Origin: Corbicula japonica
Lineage: Eukaryota; Mollusca; Bivalvia; Venerida; Cyrenidae
Assembly (NCBI GenBank): GCA_038501625.1
Contig: JAZAYU010000115.1
Span: 896,501-960,500 of the forward strand
Length of the DNA stretch: 64,000 nucleotides
Direction: 5' to 3'
A program made the translations under genes and the position numbers. Shown piece after piece: positions 1-9,011 of this stretch (the stretch's first letter is position 1; every line of letters starts with the position of its first letter). The notes beneath the pieces are model-generated. The model was not told the origin of the DNA. It did no database searches and was given only the letters and a program-made list of their open reading frames with translations.

Positions 1-507
1 GACCCGGATTCCATAAGTTTATCAAATTCCCGCCTGTCAGGAATGGTCTTCTGTCTAAAGCCCCGTGTATGCCCGCCGCCCCCCCCGGGCGGGCAAAATA
101 TTGACAGGTGCATCACTCACATAGCGCAGGTGGGTACTGTTTGGGCACTCACCAGCTAGAAAAAAAGTCTTCAAAAATGTGAAGAAATCGCCAGTAATTT
201 AGTTTTAGTATGTGTTGGAGGTCAAAATACTCAAAGGAAATCTAAATAATTACTATGTGTCTCAATTTTCTAACGTTTTAACAATTTTCTACAAAAATTG
301 GAAAGATAAAGAGACGATTAGCGCGTAAAATTGCAATGATTGTTGAGTCTTTTATTTGTAACTTTATAAGACACAACAAAACTTTATAAATGCCAATCAG
401 AGTAATTGCCTAGAATATTTTTGTTGAAAGTCTTTACATGTAATGGTATGTGATTAAAAGTATCATACCTTTTGACAATAAAAGATGTGTTTGAATACGT
501 TCGTTAA
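1..507. other. Non-coding flank, nothing recognised
   Basis: AT-rich sequence with a short GC-rich patch near 78-95 that can form a small C-run/G-run hairpin. No coding signal, splice pattern or repeat family was recognised. Confidence 0.5.
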
Positions 508-1216
508 GGTACTGCGCCTTTCGCCATTGATTTGCCATAGACAAAAAAGAAAAATATAAAAATCTCTCGAACGGCACAATGCGGTTCCACTTAACTTTGC
601 ACCATCCAATGTTATTAATATATGTTTAATTTACAAACGCTAAGAAAAGTTAGAACAGTAAAGAAAAATAGTTAGACCCCCAAAAAACTAAAATTCTATT
701 TGCAATTTATCACAAAAAAGAAGCAACACTAAACATCAATTTAAATGTCTTGATGAGTACTGATGAGTTACTGACAACGATACCTAAGGTCCTTTGGTCT
801 AAAAAATGTTTACAATGTGAGTTATTTGTAAAAGTGTGTTTGACCTTCAATTTCCTGGTCGCGAAAATGGATGGCATAAAAATAAAAATGTTGATTTATC
901 TCTTCACAATTGAAAGTTCTTTTCAAGGACCTTAGATATTGTTGTCAGTATCATTTCGATCACGCATGTTGATATTTGAATTGATGTTTTGTGTTGCTTC
1001 CTCTTTGTGATAAATTGCAAATAGAAATTTAGGGATTTTTAGGTCTAACTATTTTTCTCTATTGTTCTAACTTTCCTTAACGCGTGCAAAATAATCATAC
1101 ACTTATAGCATTTATTTGTGCAAAGTTTGATGGAAGTGCATTGTGCCGTTTGAGAGATTTTTATATTTTTCTTTTTTTTTTGTCTATGGCAAAGCAATCG
1201 CGATGTGCGCAATACC
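508..1216. mobile_element. Long-TIR non-autonomous DNA element
   Basis: The outer ~250-290 bp on each side are imperfect inverted copies. The left arm, from GGTACTGCGC through TTTGCCATAGAC, matches the reverse complement of the right arm ending at 1216, and the match continues inward through the TTAGAACAGTAAAGAAAAATAG and CACAAAAAAGAAGCAACACTAAACAT stretches. The centre (about 770-925) is single copy. TTAA lies just left of the element at 504-507, but no matching TTAA is seen on the right, so that end is uncertain or eroded. It belongs to the same family as the element at 5981-6669, with the centre in opposite orientation. The short open frames inside have no coding character. Confidence 0.7.
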
Positions 1217-2198
1217 GGACGCCCTGGGATCACTAATATCTATGCCCTTTTAAAAATTGTTTTTGTATAGATCAACAACGCAGCTTGCGTTAAAGTTTTC
1301 ATTTAAAGTCATACATTTTTAGGGGGTTTTCTTTTTTGCAATTTTCTTTGTATTAACGTCTACTAATATATTTCAGCGTTGTTCTGTCCCTTGCAGTTTT
1401 CTTCTTACTTAAGCAACAAAATGAAAAATGAAAAAAAAAGTTAAAACTCATTCATTCCCGAACTTCAAGGATAAAAGTGCGTCTATTTTGTAAAATCATG
1501 TTTGCCAACATGTCCTCTGTACAGTTTGTCAAGTTAAGAACTTTGGGAGCTGTCTATGTTTTTTCTTTCTTTTAGCATCATACTCTAGAAGTTCCCTATT
1601 AACATATTTTGTACTATTTTCTATCATAGAAAACTAAAAAAACATCGAAAAATCCGGCTTAAATGCGGTTTCCGCACTTACACTTTTCTAGTTTTTCATT
1701 TTTAAATTTCTAAACTCGAACCAACAAAGTAACAACAAATATTGGGCTTTGTGCGGGAGATGGTGATGGACAGGGTTGCGCTCCCAACCCTGATAATGCT
1801 TTACTTTTTTTAAATTTCGAAACAACTTTAACCACAAAATAAATTCTTTGGGAAAGATGGATGGGAGCGTTTTTACTTCCTTTTAGCCCAGAAAAATCTT
1901 TTTATCGAGGGCGGGCGTGCATAATGTCAGTTTGCCTTTAAATCAATGTATTTCGGCAATTTCTGGCCCTATTAAAGCCATAACGTTCCGGTTGTTTATG
2001 CTATACAATGTTATCTGTTTCATGCAGTCACTCGGCACCCCTGAAACCCGATTGCCTAAGTTGTTCACCTAAATTGTTGTTTAATTCGCGTTTGGTTTGA
2101 ATTCATGACATTTTACTATCCTGATTTTGCTGATATCGCTTCTCTTCAAACTAAACTTTGGTGCAAATTTTAGATACGCTTCTTAACTTTTGCCTAAT
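1217..2198. other. Non-coding spacer, nothing recognised
   Basis: AT-rich DNA with T-runs. No open frame longer than chance, and no recognised repeat. It ends where the terminal repeat of the ACGTT-rich element begins. Confidence 0.4.
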
Positions 2199-2944
2199 GG
2201 GACCGTCACACCATGACGTTCTGGCCAGAGTTCTACGACGTTTTAGGAAACGTTGTTAGTCGTCCATGGTTGCTGGGATAGCGCCAGAAGTGCGTTGAGT
2301 GAACGCTAGTGAACGTCGATGAACGTCGGTAATCATGGGAATCGGCGGAGAACGCTGGTCCGGAAAATTTTTTTTGAACATGCACAAAAATTTTCACTGA
2401 GGCAAGCGTTGTTCAACGTTTAATTTTAAACGCTGAAGAACGCTTAAGAACGTTTAAGAATGTTCGTGAAACGTTTTACTTACGTTCGCCAAGCGTTGCA
2501 CGCGTCCGGCTATCGTGAGTCAGTCGTTACTCAAGCGTTACTTGGTTTTTACAAATCGTTTGGTTGGCTGTGAACGACTCACTGGCGACCTGTCAACGAC
2601 CGTTAAACGCCCCCCCCCCCCTCCCTAGCGCACGCAGCGTGTGACTAAAGTGAAACGAACGTCCTTTTGGCGTACATTTAGCGTCAATCGAGCGTTACCC
2701 GAACGTCCATGCCTCAGCACGTTCGTGTAATTTTGATTTATCGTTCTTCGTGCGCCAGTGGCAAGTGAAAATATGCTAATGGTTTTAGGGTTTTCTTACT
2801 TGGTCGCTGGTACACGCTTTTAGTGCGTTAGACACACGCTAGTAATGCGTTAGACAAAACGTTAATAACACGCCAGATCTGTCATCGTCATTCTAGAACA
2901 CTCAAAAAGGAACGATTGAGACGTTAAGAGAACGTTGACCAGAA

Positions 2945-2950
2945 CGTTAT
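2945..2950. repeat. Target-site duplication, left copy
   Basis: CGTTAT immediately left of the foldback end; the same six bases directly follow the right end at 5525-5530. Confidence 0.75.
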
Positions 2951-3194
2951 TATGGTGGCTGATTTATGCCATTTCGTTTTTCCGTTATTTCGCCGCGAAA
3001 TAACGCCAAGCGAAAAGACGAAATAACGAAAAAACGCCACGCGAAAAGACGAAATAACGAAAAAACGCCACGCGAAAAGACGAAATAACGAAAGAACGCC
3101 ACGCGAAATAACGAAAAAACGCTATTTTTGCGCGAAATAACGAAAAGTCGCCGTGCAATAAAACACCAATTTAACTGTACAAAATAGCGTTCTT

Positions 3195-3896
3195 TCTAGC
3201 TTCGCCTGGCGTTTTTTCGTTATTTCGCTTGGCGTCTTTTCGTTATTTCGCTTGGCGTCTTTTCGCTCGGCGTAATTTCGTTATTTCGCCTGGCGTTTTT
3301 TCGTTGTTTCGCGTGGCGTTTTTTCGTTATTTCGTATTTTCGCGTGGCGTTCTTTCGTTATTTCGTCTTTTCGCGTGGCGTCTTTTCGTTATTTCGATTA
3401 CCGTTTTTTTCGTTATTTCGTATTTTTTCGTGGCGTCTTTTCGTTATTTCGCGTGGCGTTTTTTCGTTATTTCGTATTTTCGCGTGGCGTTTTTTCGTTA
3501 TTTCGTCTTTTCGCGTGGCGTCTTTTCGTTATTTCGCTTGGCGTTTTTTCGTTATTTCGTTATTTCGCGTGGCGTTTTTTCGTTATTTCGTATTTTCGCG
3601 TGGCGTTTTTTCGTTATTTCGTCTTTTCGCGTGGCGTCTTTTCGTTATTTCGCTTGGCGTTTTTTCGTTATTTCGTATTTTCGAGTGGCGTTTTTTCGTT
3701 ATTTCGTCTTTTCGCGTGGCGTCTTTTCGTTATTTCGCGTGGCGTTTTTTCGGTATTTCGTATTTTCGCATGGCTTTCTTTCGATTTTTCGTCTTTTCGC
3801 GTGGCGTCTTTTCGCTCGGCGTTTGTTCGTTATTTCGCGTGGCGTTATTTCGCGTGGCGTCTTTTCGTTATTTCGCTTGGCGTCTCTTCGCTCGGA
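3195..3896. repeat. 31-bp-unit tandem array, left arm
   Basis: About twenty units of the pattern GGCGTTTTTTCGTTATTTCG plus TATTTTCGCGT or TCTTTTCGCGT. The unit has no stop codon in any forward frame, so three overlapping frames stay open for about 570-750 bases, giving FRYFAWR / VISRGVFSLF-type peptides. This follows from the repeat and is not evidence of a gene. Confidence 0.85.
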
Positions 3897-4400
3897 ATGC
3901 ATGTTTCTGGCAATGACTCAAAGTGCAATGCACAAGAACCGTAACTCTACCTTCTTTCGTTTTTTAATTATTGCCCTTTGATTAATTTTACAGAGCATTT
4001 CTTGTGCGGAGCGTAACTGTCACCATAGGTTCAAATGACTCCAAACTTGGTATGCATGTTTCTTGCAATGACTCGAAGTGCACTGCACAAGAACCGTAAC
4101 TCTACCTTGTTCCGTTTTTGAATTAATTTTCTTTGATTTTTATAGAACATTTCTTGTTAGGAGCGTAACAATGTCACAATATGTTCAAATGACTCCAAAC
4201 TTGGTATGCATGTTTCATAACAGCAGTGTTAGGTATGCTTTGCGACAATATTGCTCATATTTTGTCCCATTAATGTCGTTAAATTATTCCCCTTTGATTG
4301 ACTTTATAGAGCATTTCTTGTCATTCTTTTAAATTATTTCCTTGATTGATTTTAGTTCCTTTCTTGCCAAGGACTTAACTTGTTGTGCATGTTTCTTGCA
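3897..4400. repeat. 155-bp tandem repeat in the foldback core
   Basis: Three tandem copies start at about 3897, 4052 and 4206 with ATGCATGTTTC. Each contains GTGCAxTGCACAAGAACCGT (first two copies) and ends in CAAATGACTCCAAACTTGGT, followed by the next start. The third copy is diverged. The phrase GACTCCAAACTTGG also occurs in the 145-bp arrays at 42.4 and 53.2 kb, which suggests that this core derives from an element of that class. Confidence 0.6.
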
Positions 4401-4721
4401 ATCAGACAATTAAAAGGTTATTTTATATGTGAATTTTGTGCAAATACATTGCTAATAACTGTAGATCAATTAACTAACAAAAATTTCGTTAGGCGACACA
4501 TCTGACTCGCGGAGCTCTAGTTTATTTTATTTGTTAATCAACTCAAACCAACAAATGTTTTTGTTGTTGGGATTGGGTGGGAATTCAGGCACCTATCCAT
4601 CACACCCCACCTGTATTTCTTTTTTTTTTGACTTTTATTTCTCAAAACTCGCACCAATCAAAACTTTTTGGTGGTGGTGGTTGGGAAAAATCATTGGTAC
4701 CGCCTCTGCCCTTCCATTTCT

Positions 4722-4866
4722 ATCCCCCGCCGCGTAGCGGGATGGGGGTATAGAAGTGGTCTTCGTTTATCCGTGTGTCTGTCCTTCACTCCTTCCGTCC
4801 GTGAATAGTTGTTTTTTTCCCATATGCCCAGCTTTACTGTTGCTACACTTTGCGCATGTCAACCGG
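4722..4866 (+). mobile_element. Truncated Helentron-like 5' end
   Basis: A hairpin around CTATCCCCCGCCGCGTAGCG (its complement follows directly, GGGATGGGGGTATAG) is followed by a TCCGTGTGTCTGTCC-type stretch and CTTCCGTCCGTGAATAG. This order, terminal hairpin then a TCCGTC-rich stretch, is the same as at the left ends of the Helentron-like elements at 14.7, 39.1, 42.4 and 53.2 kb. The copy breaks off where the right foldback arm begins. A possible 3' end of a similar element (GAGCTCTAGTTT) lies at about 4513-4525. Confidence 0.45.
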
Positions 4867-5275
4867 AAGGCGAAAAGACGAAAAAACGCTAAACGAAATA
4901 ACGCCACGCGAAATAACGAAAAAACGCCAAGCGAAAAGACGCCAAGCGAAATAACGAAAAGATGCCACGCGAAAAGACGAAATAACGAAAAACGCCATGC
5001 GAAATAACGAAAAGACGCCACGCGAAAAGACGAAATAACGAAAAAACGCCACGCGAAAATACGAAATAACGAAAAAACGCCAAGCGAAATAACGAAAAGA
5101 CGCCACGCGAAAAGACGAAATAACGAAAAAACGCCACGCGAAAATACGAAATAACGAAAAAACGCCACACGAAACAACGAAAAAACGCCAGGCGAAATAA
5201 CGCCGAGCGAAACGACGCCGAGCGAAATAACGAAAAGACGCCAAGCGAAATAACGGAAAAACGCCAGGCGAAACT
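4867..5275. repeat. 31-bp-unit tandem array, right arm
   Basis: The same units as in the left arm in the reverse orientation (CGAAATAACGAAAAAACGCC). Here the open frames fall on the minus strand, as expected for an inverted repeat. Confidence 0.85.
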
Positions 5276-5524
5276 AGAAAGAACGCTATTTTGTGCAGTT
5301 AAATTGGTGTTTTTTTCGCACGGCGACTTTTCATAATTTCGCGCAAAAATAGCGTTTTTTCCTTATTTCGCGTGGCGTTCTTTCGTTATTTCGTCTTTTC
5401 GCGTGGCGTTTTTTCGTTATTTCGTCTTTTCGCGTGGCGTTTTTTTCGTTATTTCGTCTTTTCGCTTGGCGTTATTTCGCGGCGAAATAACGAAAAAGCG
5501 AATTGGCATAAATCAGCCACCATA

Positions 5525-5530
5525 CGTTAT
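5525..5530. repeat. Target-site duplication, right copy
   Basis: CGTTAT immediately right of the foldback element, matching 2945-2950. Confidence 0.75.
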
Positions 5531-5544
5531 AGTGAGACGGCCCC

Positions 5545-5976
5545 TTCAAATAAGTGAAGTATAGACAGAGTTCAGAAAGTGTAAATCACTGCAATATGTA
5601 GGTAGTAAAATAAGTGCACAAACAATTTAAAAATACTTTATTTGAATACATACAAACATGATTCATGTGCAAAGTCACTGCTCCTTTTTGCAAGAACTTT
5701 ACACGTCTTACTGTAGCTGTGGTTTCAGAGAGGAAACGATACTTCTCCACGATGCATCATTGATCACTTGAGAGGGTGGGTACCGAGGTTTGATCCTTCC
5801 ACCTGTATCTTTGATTAGTTTGACATTCCTCAAAAGCGCAATGCAATACATTGTATTGAAAATTTTGAACTAAAAATTAAACACAACATAAATGGTTGAC
5901 CACATTTTTTACTCCAGCTCAGGAGACAATGGCTGAAGAAAAACAGTCATTCACGACATGATTTCCGCCATTTCGT
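5545..5976. other. Spacer without recognised features
   Basis: Non-coding sequence between two transposons. No open frame of note and no repeat recognised. Confidence 0.4.
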
Positions 5977-5980
5977 TTAA

Positions 5981-6669
5981 GGGCCTGCCACACTCCTCCC
6001 AATCCTATTCATCGATAATTTTTTTTATCAAATTCTCAATAACGGCAAAATGCCATTCAATGAAACTTTGCACAAATGAATGTTACTAATGTATCTTTAT
6101 TTTGCATACAGCAAGACGCGTTAGAAAAGTAAAGAAACAAAGCTAGACCTAAAAATTCCTTGAAATTCTATTTACATAAATTCACAAAAACTAAGCGATA
6201 CAAAACATAATTTTAAATTCACACGTGAGCGCAATGATACTGACAAGAAAAGGTTGTGTACTTTGTAAAAACCTTTCAAACACTAAAAGAAAAATCAGTG
6301 ATTATCATCCGTTTAGTCGACCAGGAAATTGAAGGTCAAACGCACTTTAACTAATATCTCGTAAAGTTTACATATGTAAGTCACGAGGACACAATAAATT
6401 GTTGTCAGTATCATATTAATCATGTGGGCATATAAAATGATGTTTTGTGTTCTTTAGTTTTTGTGAATTTATGTAAATAGAAGTTTTGGGAATTTTTAGA
6501 TCTCGCTATTTTTCTTTACTGTTCTAAGGTGTCTTACCATATGCGAAATAAAGATAAATGAATAACATACATTTGTGCAAAGTTTCATTTAACAGCATTT
6601 TGCCGTTATGGAGATTTTGATAATTTTCTTTTTATTGATGAATAGAATTGGGAGGAGTGTGGCAATCCC
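5981..6669. mobile_element. TTAA-flanked long-TIR element (piggyBac-like target)
   Basis: The left end GGGCCTGCCACACTCCTCCC and the reverse complement of the right end GGGATTGCCACACTCCTCCC differ at only two positions. The inverted match continues inward for about 250 bp with mismatches. TTAA directly flanks both ends (5977-5980 and 6670-6673). TTAA duplication is typical of piggyBac-type transposition, but no transposase is present, so this is a non-autonomous copy at best. It is the same family as 508-1216. Confidence 0.8.
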
Positions 6670-6673
6670 TTAA

Positions 6674-7204
6674 AGTTAGTTACAATAACTTTATGCAATA
6701 CAATATTGCATTGTTAGTTGCGCCATGACCTACCTGTTGATTCAGTTTGCTGAAATAAAACCAGAAAATCGTCTATTTTCAAATTTATAATGGAATTTTA
6801 AGAAATATAGTGAAATAAACAGTCCAAATCTGCATCAACCGTCAAACTACATATTTCATCTAGCACGACAATTATTGCTGTCCAACATCTGCAAATGTTA
6901 CTTAAACATGAATGTGGTCTTCTTGGGAAACACTTACATGACGGTAGACCGATATAAACTGGAGAACATTTTAGCTAACTTCAGTTAACTTAAACTTAGA
7001 ACGTAATGGTGCAACTAATTTGGCAAGAACAAAACAACATAAACAAGACCAATTATTCTCGAAATTTGACAAACAAGTGCCTGTGCCCAAGGAGTTTGAA
7101 TCCCCGCTTCTTAACCTTGATTATGTTAACAGTCTTCCCAATAAGATATCCATCCGATGTCAAGTTTAATGCTTTAAACCTGGCACTTACCAGAAGCAGA
7201 CTGT
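6674..7204. other. Non-coding spacer
   Basis: No splice-site-bounded open frame and no recognised repeat. Overlapping short frames on both strands at 7006-7218 look like chance. Confidence 0.35.
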
Positions 7205-7277
7205 GCCCAAAGTCATAAAACAAAAACTGGAGACCAGTCTCAAATCTGAAGCATCTGATTGGCTGAAATGGCGACTG
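7205..7277 (+). repeat. Half copy of the 136-bp palindromic MITE
   Basis: One arm only. It contains ACCAGTCTCAAATCT, AAGCATCTGATTGGCTGAAA and TGGCGACTGG, matching the left arm of the intact copies at 45685 and 58725. Confidence 0.7.
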
Positions 7278-7938
7278 GTGCCTGGAGAATTCTCTATATC
7301 TTGCACTATCATCCACAAAATCTTAAAGTGGAATTCCGGAAAATTTGAAATATACATGATTGCTAAGATCTACCCATTTTCTTCAGGTCAGTGAAAGAAT
7401 TTTTTAAAATCGGACAATAAATAGCTAAAATACGGCGGTCTTAAGTTGCTTATTTAATGCTATTCGAAACAGCTATTTTGACCAGTGACATCATCAATTC
7501 TTGTGCACAGATACAAATATTAAAGTAAGAAAATCCCAACATAGAATTATTTTTATGTAAAAAAATGGAAATTCACTTCAAATGTGATTTAAAGTATTTT
7601 CTGTAAATTTATAATAGAAATTGTTACTGAAATACAAAACATTAATTAAAAAAATGGCCTGTCATTGGTCACCTTAAAATGGCGGCCAGTTTTATATACC
7701 AATATCAATATTGATCTGACAATATCTCAGCAATCAGTGGACTGATTTAAAAAAAATCTGCTTAGTTCTGTTCTCAGTTTCAAAATGCGATTGCAATGAA
7801 AGCTTATTCCTATATTCCGGGCAACCTCTTTCACTAACAGTCTTTTAGAGGCGTCGTTGATACCGCTAGCGACGATAAATAAATTTAAGAACTAGCAAAC
7901 ATCCAGCATTTCTTTCTGACTTTATTATCTAGGTAGAA
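7278..7938. other. Non-coding spacer
   Basis: AT-rich, no recognised gene or repeat. Confidence 0.35.
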
Positions 7939-8040
7939 GAATTCAAGAATTCAAGGAAAACTTACTTCCTGGTTCAAACCGAAAGTAAATTTCTACTTTC
8001 AGTTTGAACCCGGAAGTAAGTTTTCCTTGAATTTCTTGAA
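7939..8040. repeat. Long near-perfect hairpin
   Basis: The left arm (TTCAAGAATTCAAGGAAAAC, then TTACTTCCTGGTTCAAACCGAAAGTA) pairs with the right arm ending TTTTCCTTGAATTTCTTGAA across a very short loop. The stem is about 46 bp with few mismatches. It could be a small MITE, but no flanking duplication is evident. Confidence 0.75.
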
Positions 8041-9011
8041 AACCCTAACATTATTTTGACGAATTGGCACTAAACATTGTAGACCAGCATATACTTATTT
8101 CAGGTATGAGTTCCTTTGGTATATTGTCCATGAATTTCAGAGTTCTCATGCAAACGGGTTTTCTTTTGTTTTAGTATGTGCTTGGTAATTAGAACATGAA
8201 TTAGACTAAATTGAGCTTGCAAACATTTACTACATCCATAGCTAAATACATGTCTTTACTAAAATCTAGGTGGCAATAAGTATTTCCCCCAAAATTCACT
8301 TTTAAAATTTTAGCTAGTTTCGCCATTTGCAATGTTTGCGACCTCTTAAAAAGAAAGGTTACCAACATGATATTCTACAGCTTTCTGCAGGCCTGGTGAT
8401 TAACCCATCTACAGTTGATCATTATGCTTACCTCTTCGGTTGCACGACGGTGGCAGGGGTTTAAGAGTTTATGAAGGTTTATGAGGAACTCTTTTCTTAA
8501 AAGAACCTAGAAGCTCGATTTGTTTCTTTTATACCTGTCGTCGTGTTTTTGCTGATTTTACTCCAGGAGCTCTGGTCTCGGTAAGATCATTGAGTACCCG
8601 CCCCTTGGCTTTGCAATGCAATTAGCTTCTTATGTTTTATATGTTTGTGTGCTTTTGCATGCAACATTGTTGAGCCGATGGGTGGGTTTGGAGTTATTTC
8701 ACGAAGACAACTTGTACTTGTTTTGTGATACGAGAACCTGTTGGGGCAAGTGTGAGGTTGGTGCACCCTAGAACCTGGTTTAAACCCCCCAGTGGCAAAT
8801 TGTTTTGCCACTGAACGTTCCAAGGCGGTAATCCCTCTGGTTCTCACTTTCGTTAATTGTTTGTGGCGTCCATATTGAAATTGATTATTGTAATACCATG
8901 CTCTCTTTTCATCTCTACTGTATGGCTGTGTGGGGAGGCTGTGTCGACTGGATGTGGCCATCCCTGATATGCATATTTCACTTTTTTCTGCTACACATTT
9001 TCCTTAACTTT
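8041..9011. other. Non-coding spacer
   Basis: A 124-codon minus-strand open frame at 8587-8961 has no recognisable domain, no splice signals at its edges and a composition like translated non-coding DNA. It is not called a gene. Confidence 0.35.

Larger units (their letters stand above)
2951..5524. mobile_element. Foldback-type element with tandem-repeat arms
   Basis: The ends are long inverted repeats: TATGGTGGCTGATTTATGCC at 2951 and its exact complement ending at 5524. The flanks are a perfect 6-bp duplication CGTTAT (2945-2950 and 5525-5530). Both arms are built from roughly 31-bp units around CGAAATAACG / GGCGTTTTTTCG. Each arm is itself a smaller inverted repeat: CGAAATAACG orientation, then a spacer (about 3117-3210 left; 5268-5350 right), then the opposite orientation. 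The left arm runs to about 3896 and the right arm begins about 4867. The ~970-bp middle holds three copies of a 155-bp repeat and pieces that look like Helentron ends. No transposase is encoded. Confidence 0.85.
2199..5544. mobile_element. ACGTT-rich TIR element, split by a foldback insertion
   Basis: The left end (GGGACCGTCACACCATGACG, continuing TTCTGGCCAGAGTTCT) is an inverted match to the right end, once the foldback element at 2951-5524 and one copy of its target duplication are mentally removed. The right end read on the minus strand is GGGGCCGTCTCACTATAACG, continuing TTCTGGTCAACGTTCT. About 28 of 36 positions agree. The body, about 2199-2950, is full of ACGTT/AACGT/GCGTT words and has no coding capacity. 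Without the insertion the element would be about 770 bp. No convincing target duplication for this outer element was seen. Confidence 0.6.

Noticed and set aside
3229..3981. 250-codon open frame plus two overlapping frames with FRYFAWR/VISRGVFSLF repeats
   Set aside because: All three forward frames are open at once because the 31-bp unit lacks stops; it is the arm of a foldback element, and the matching inverted arm gives the same peptides on the minus strand.
8587..8961. 124-codon minus-strand open frame
   Set aside because: No domain recognised, no splice signals at its edges, and the composition looks like translated non-coding DNA.
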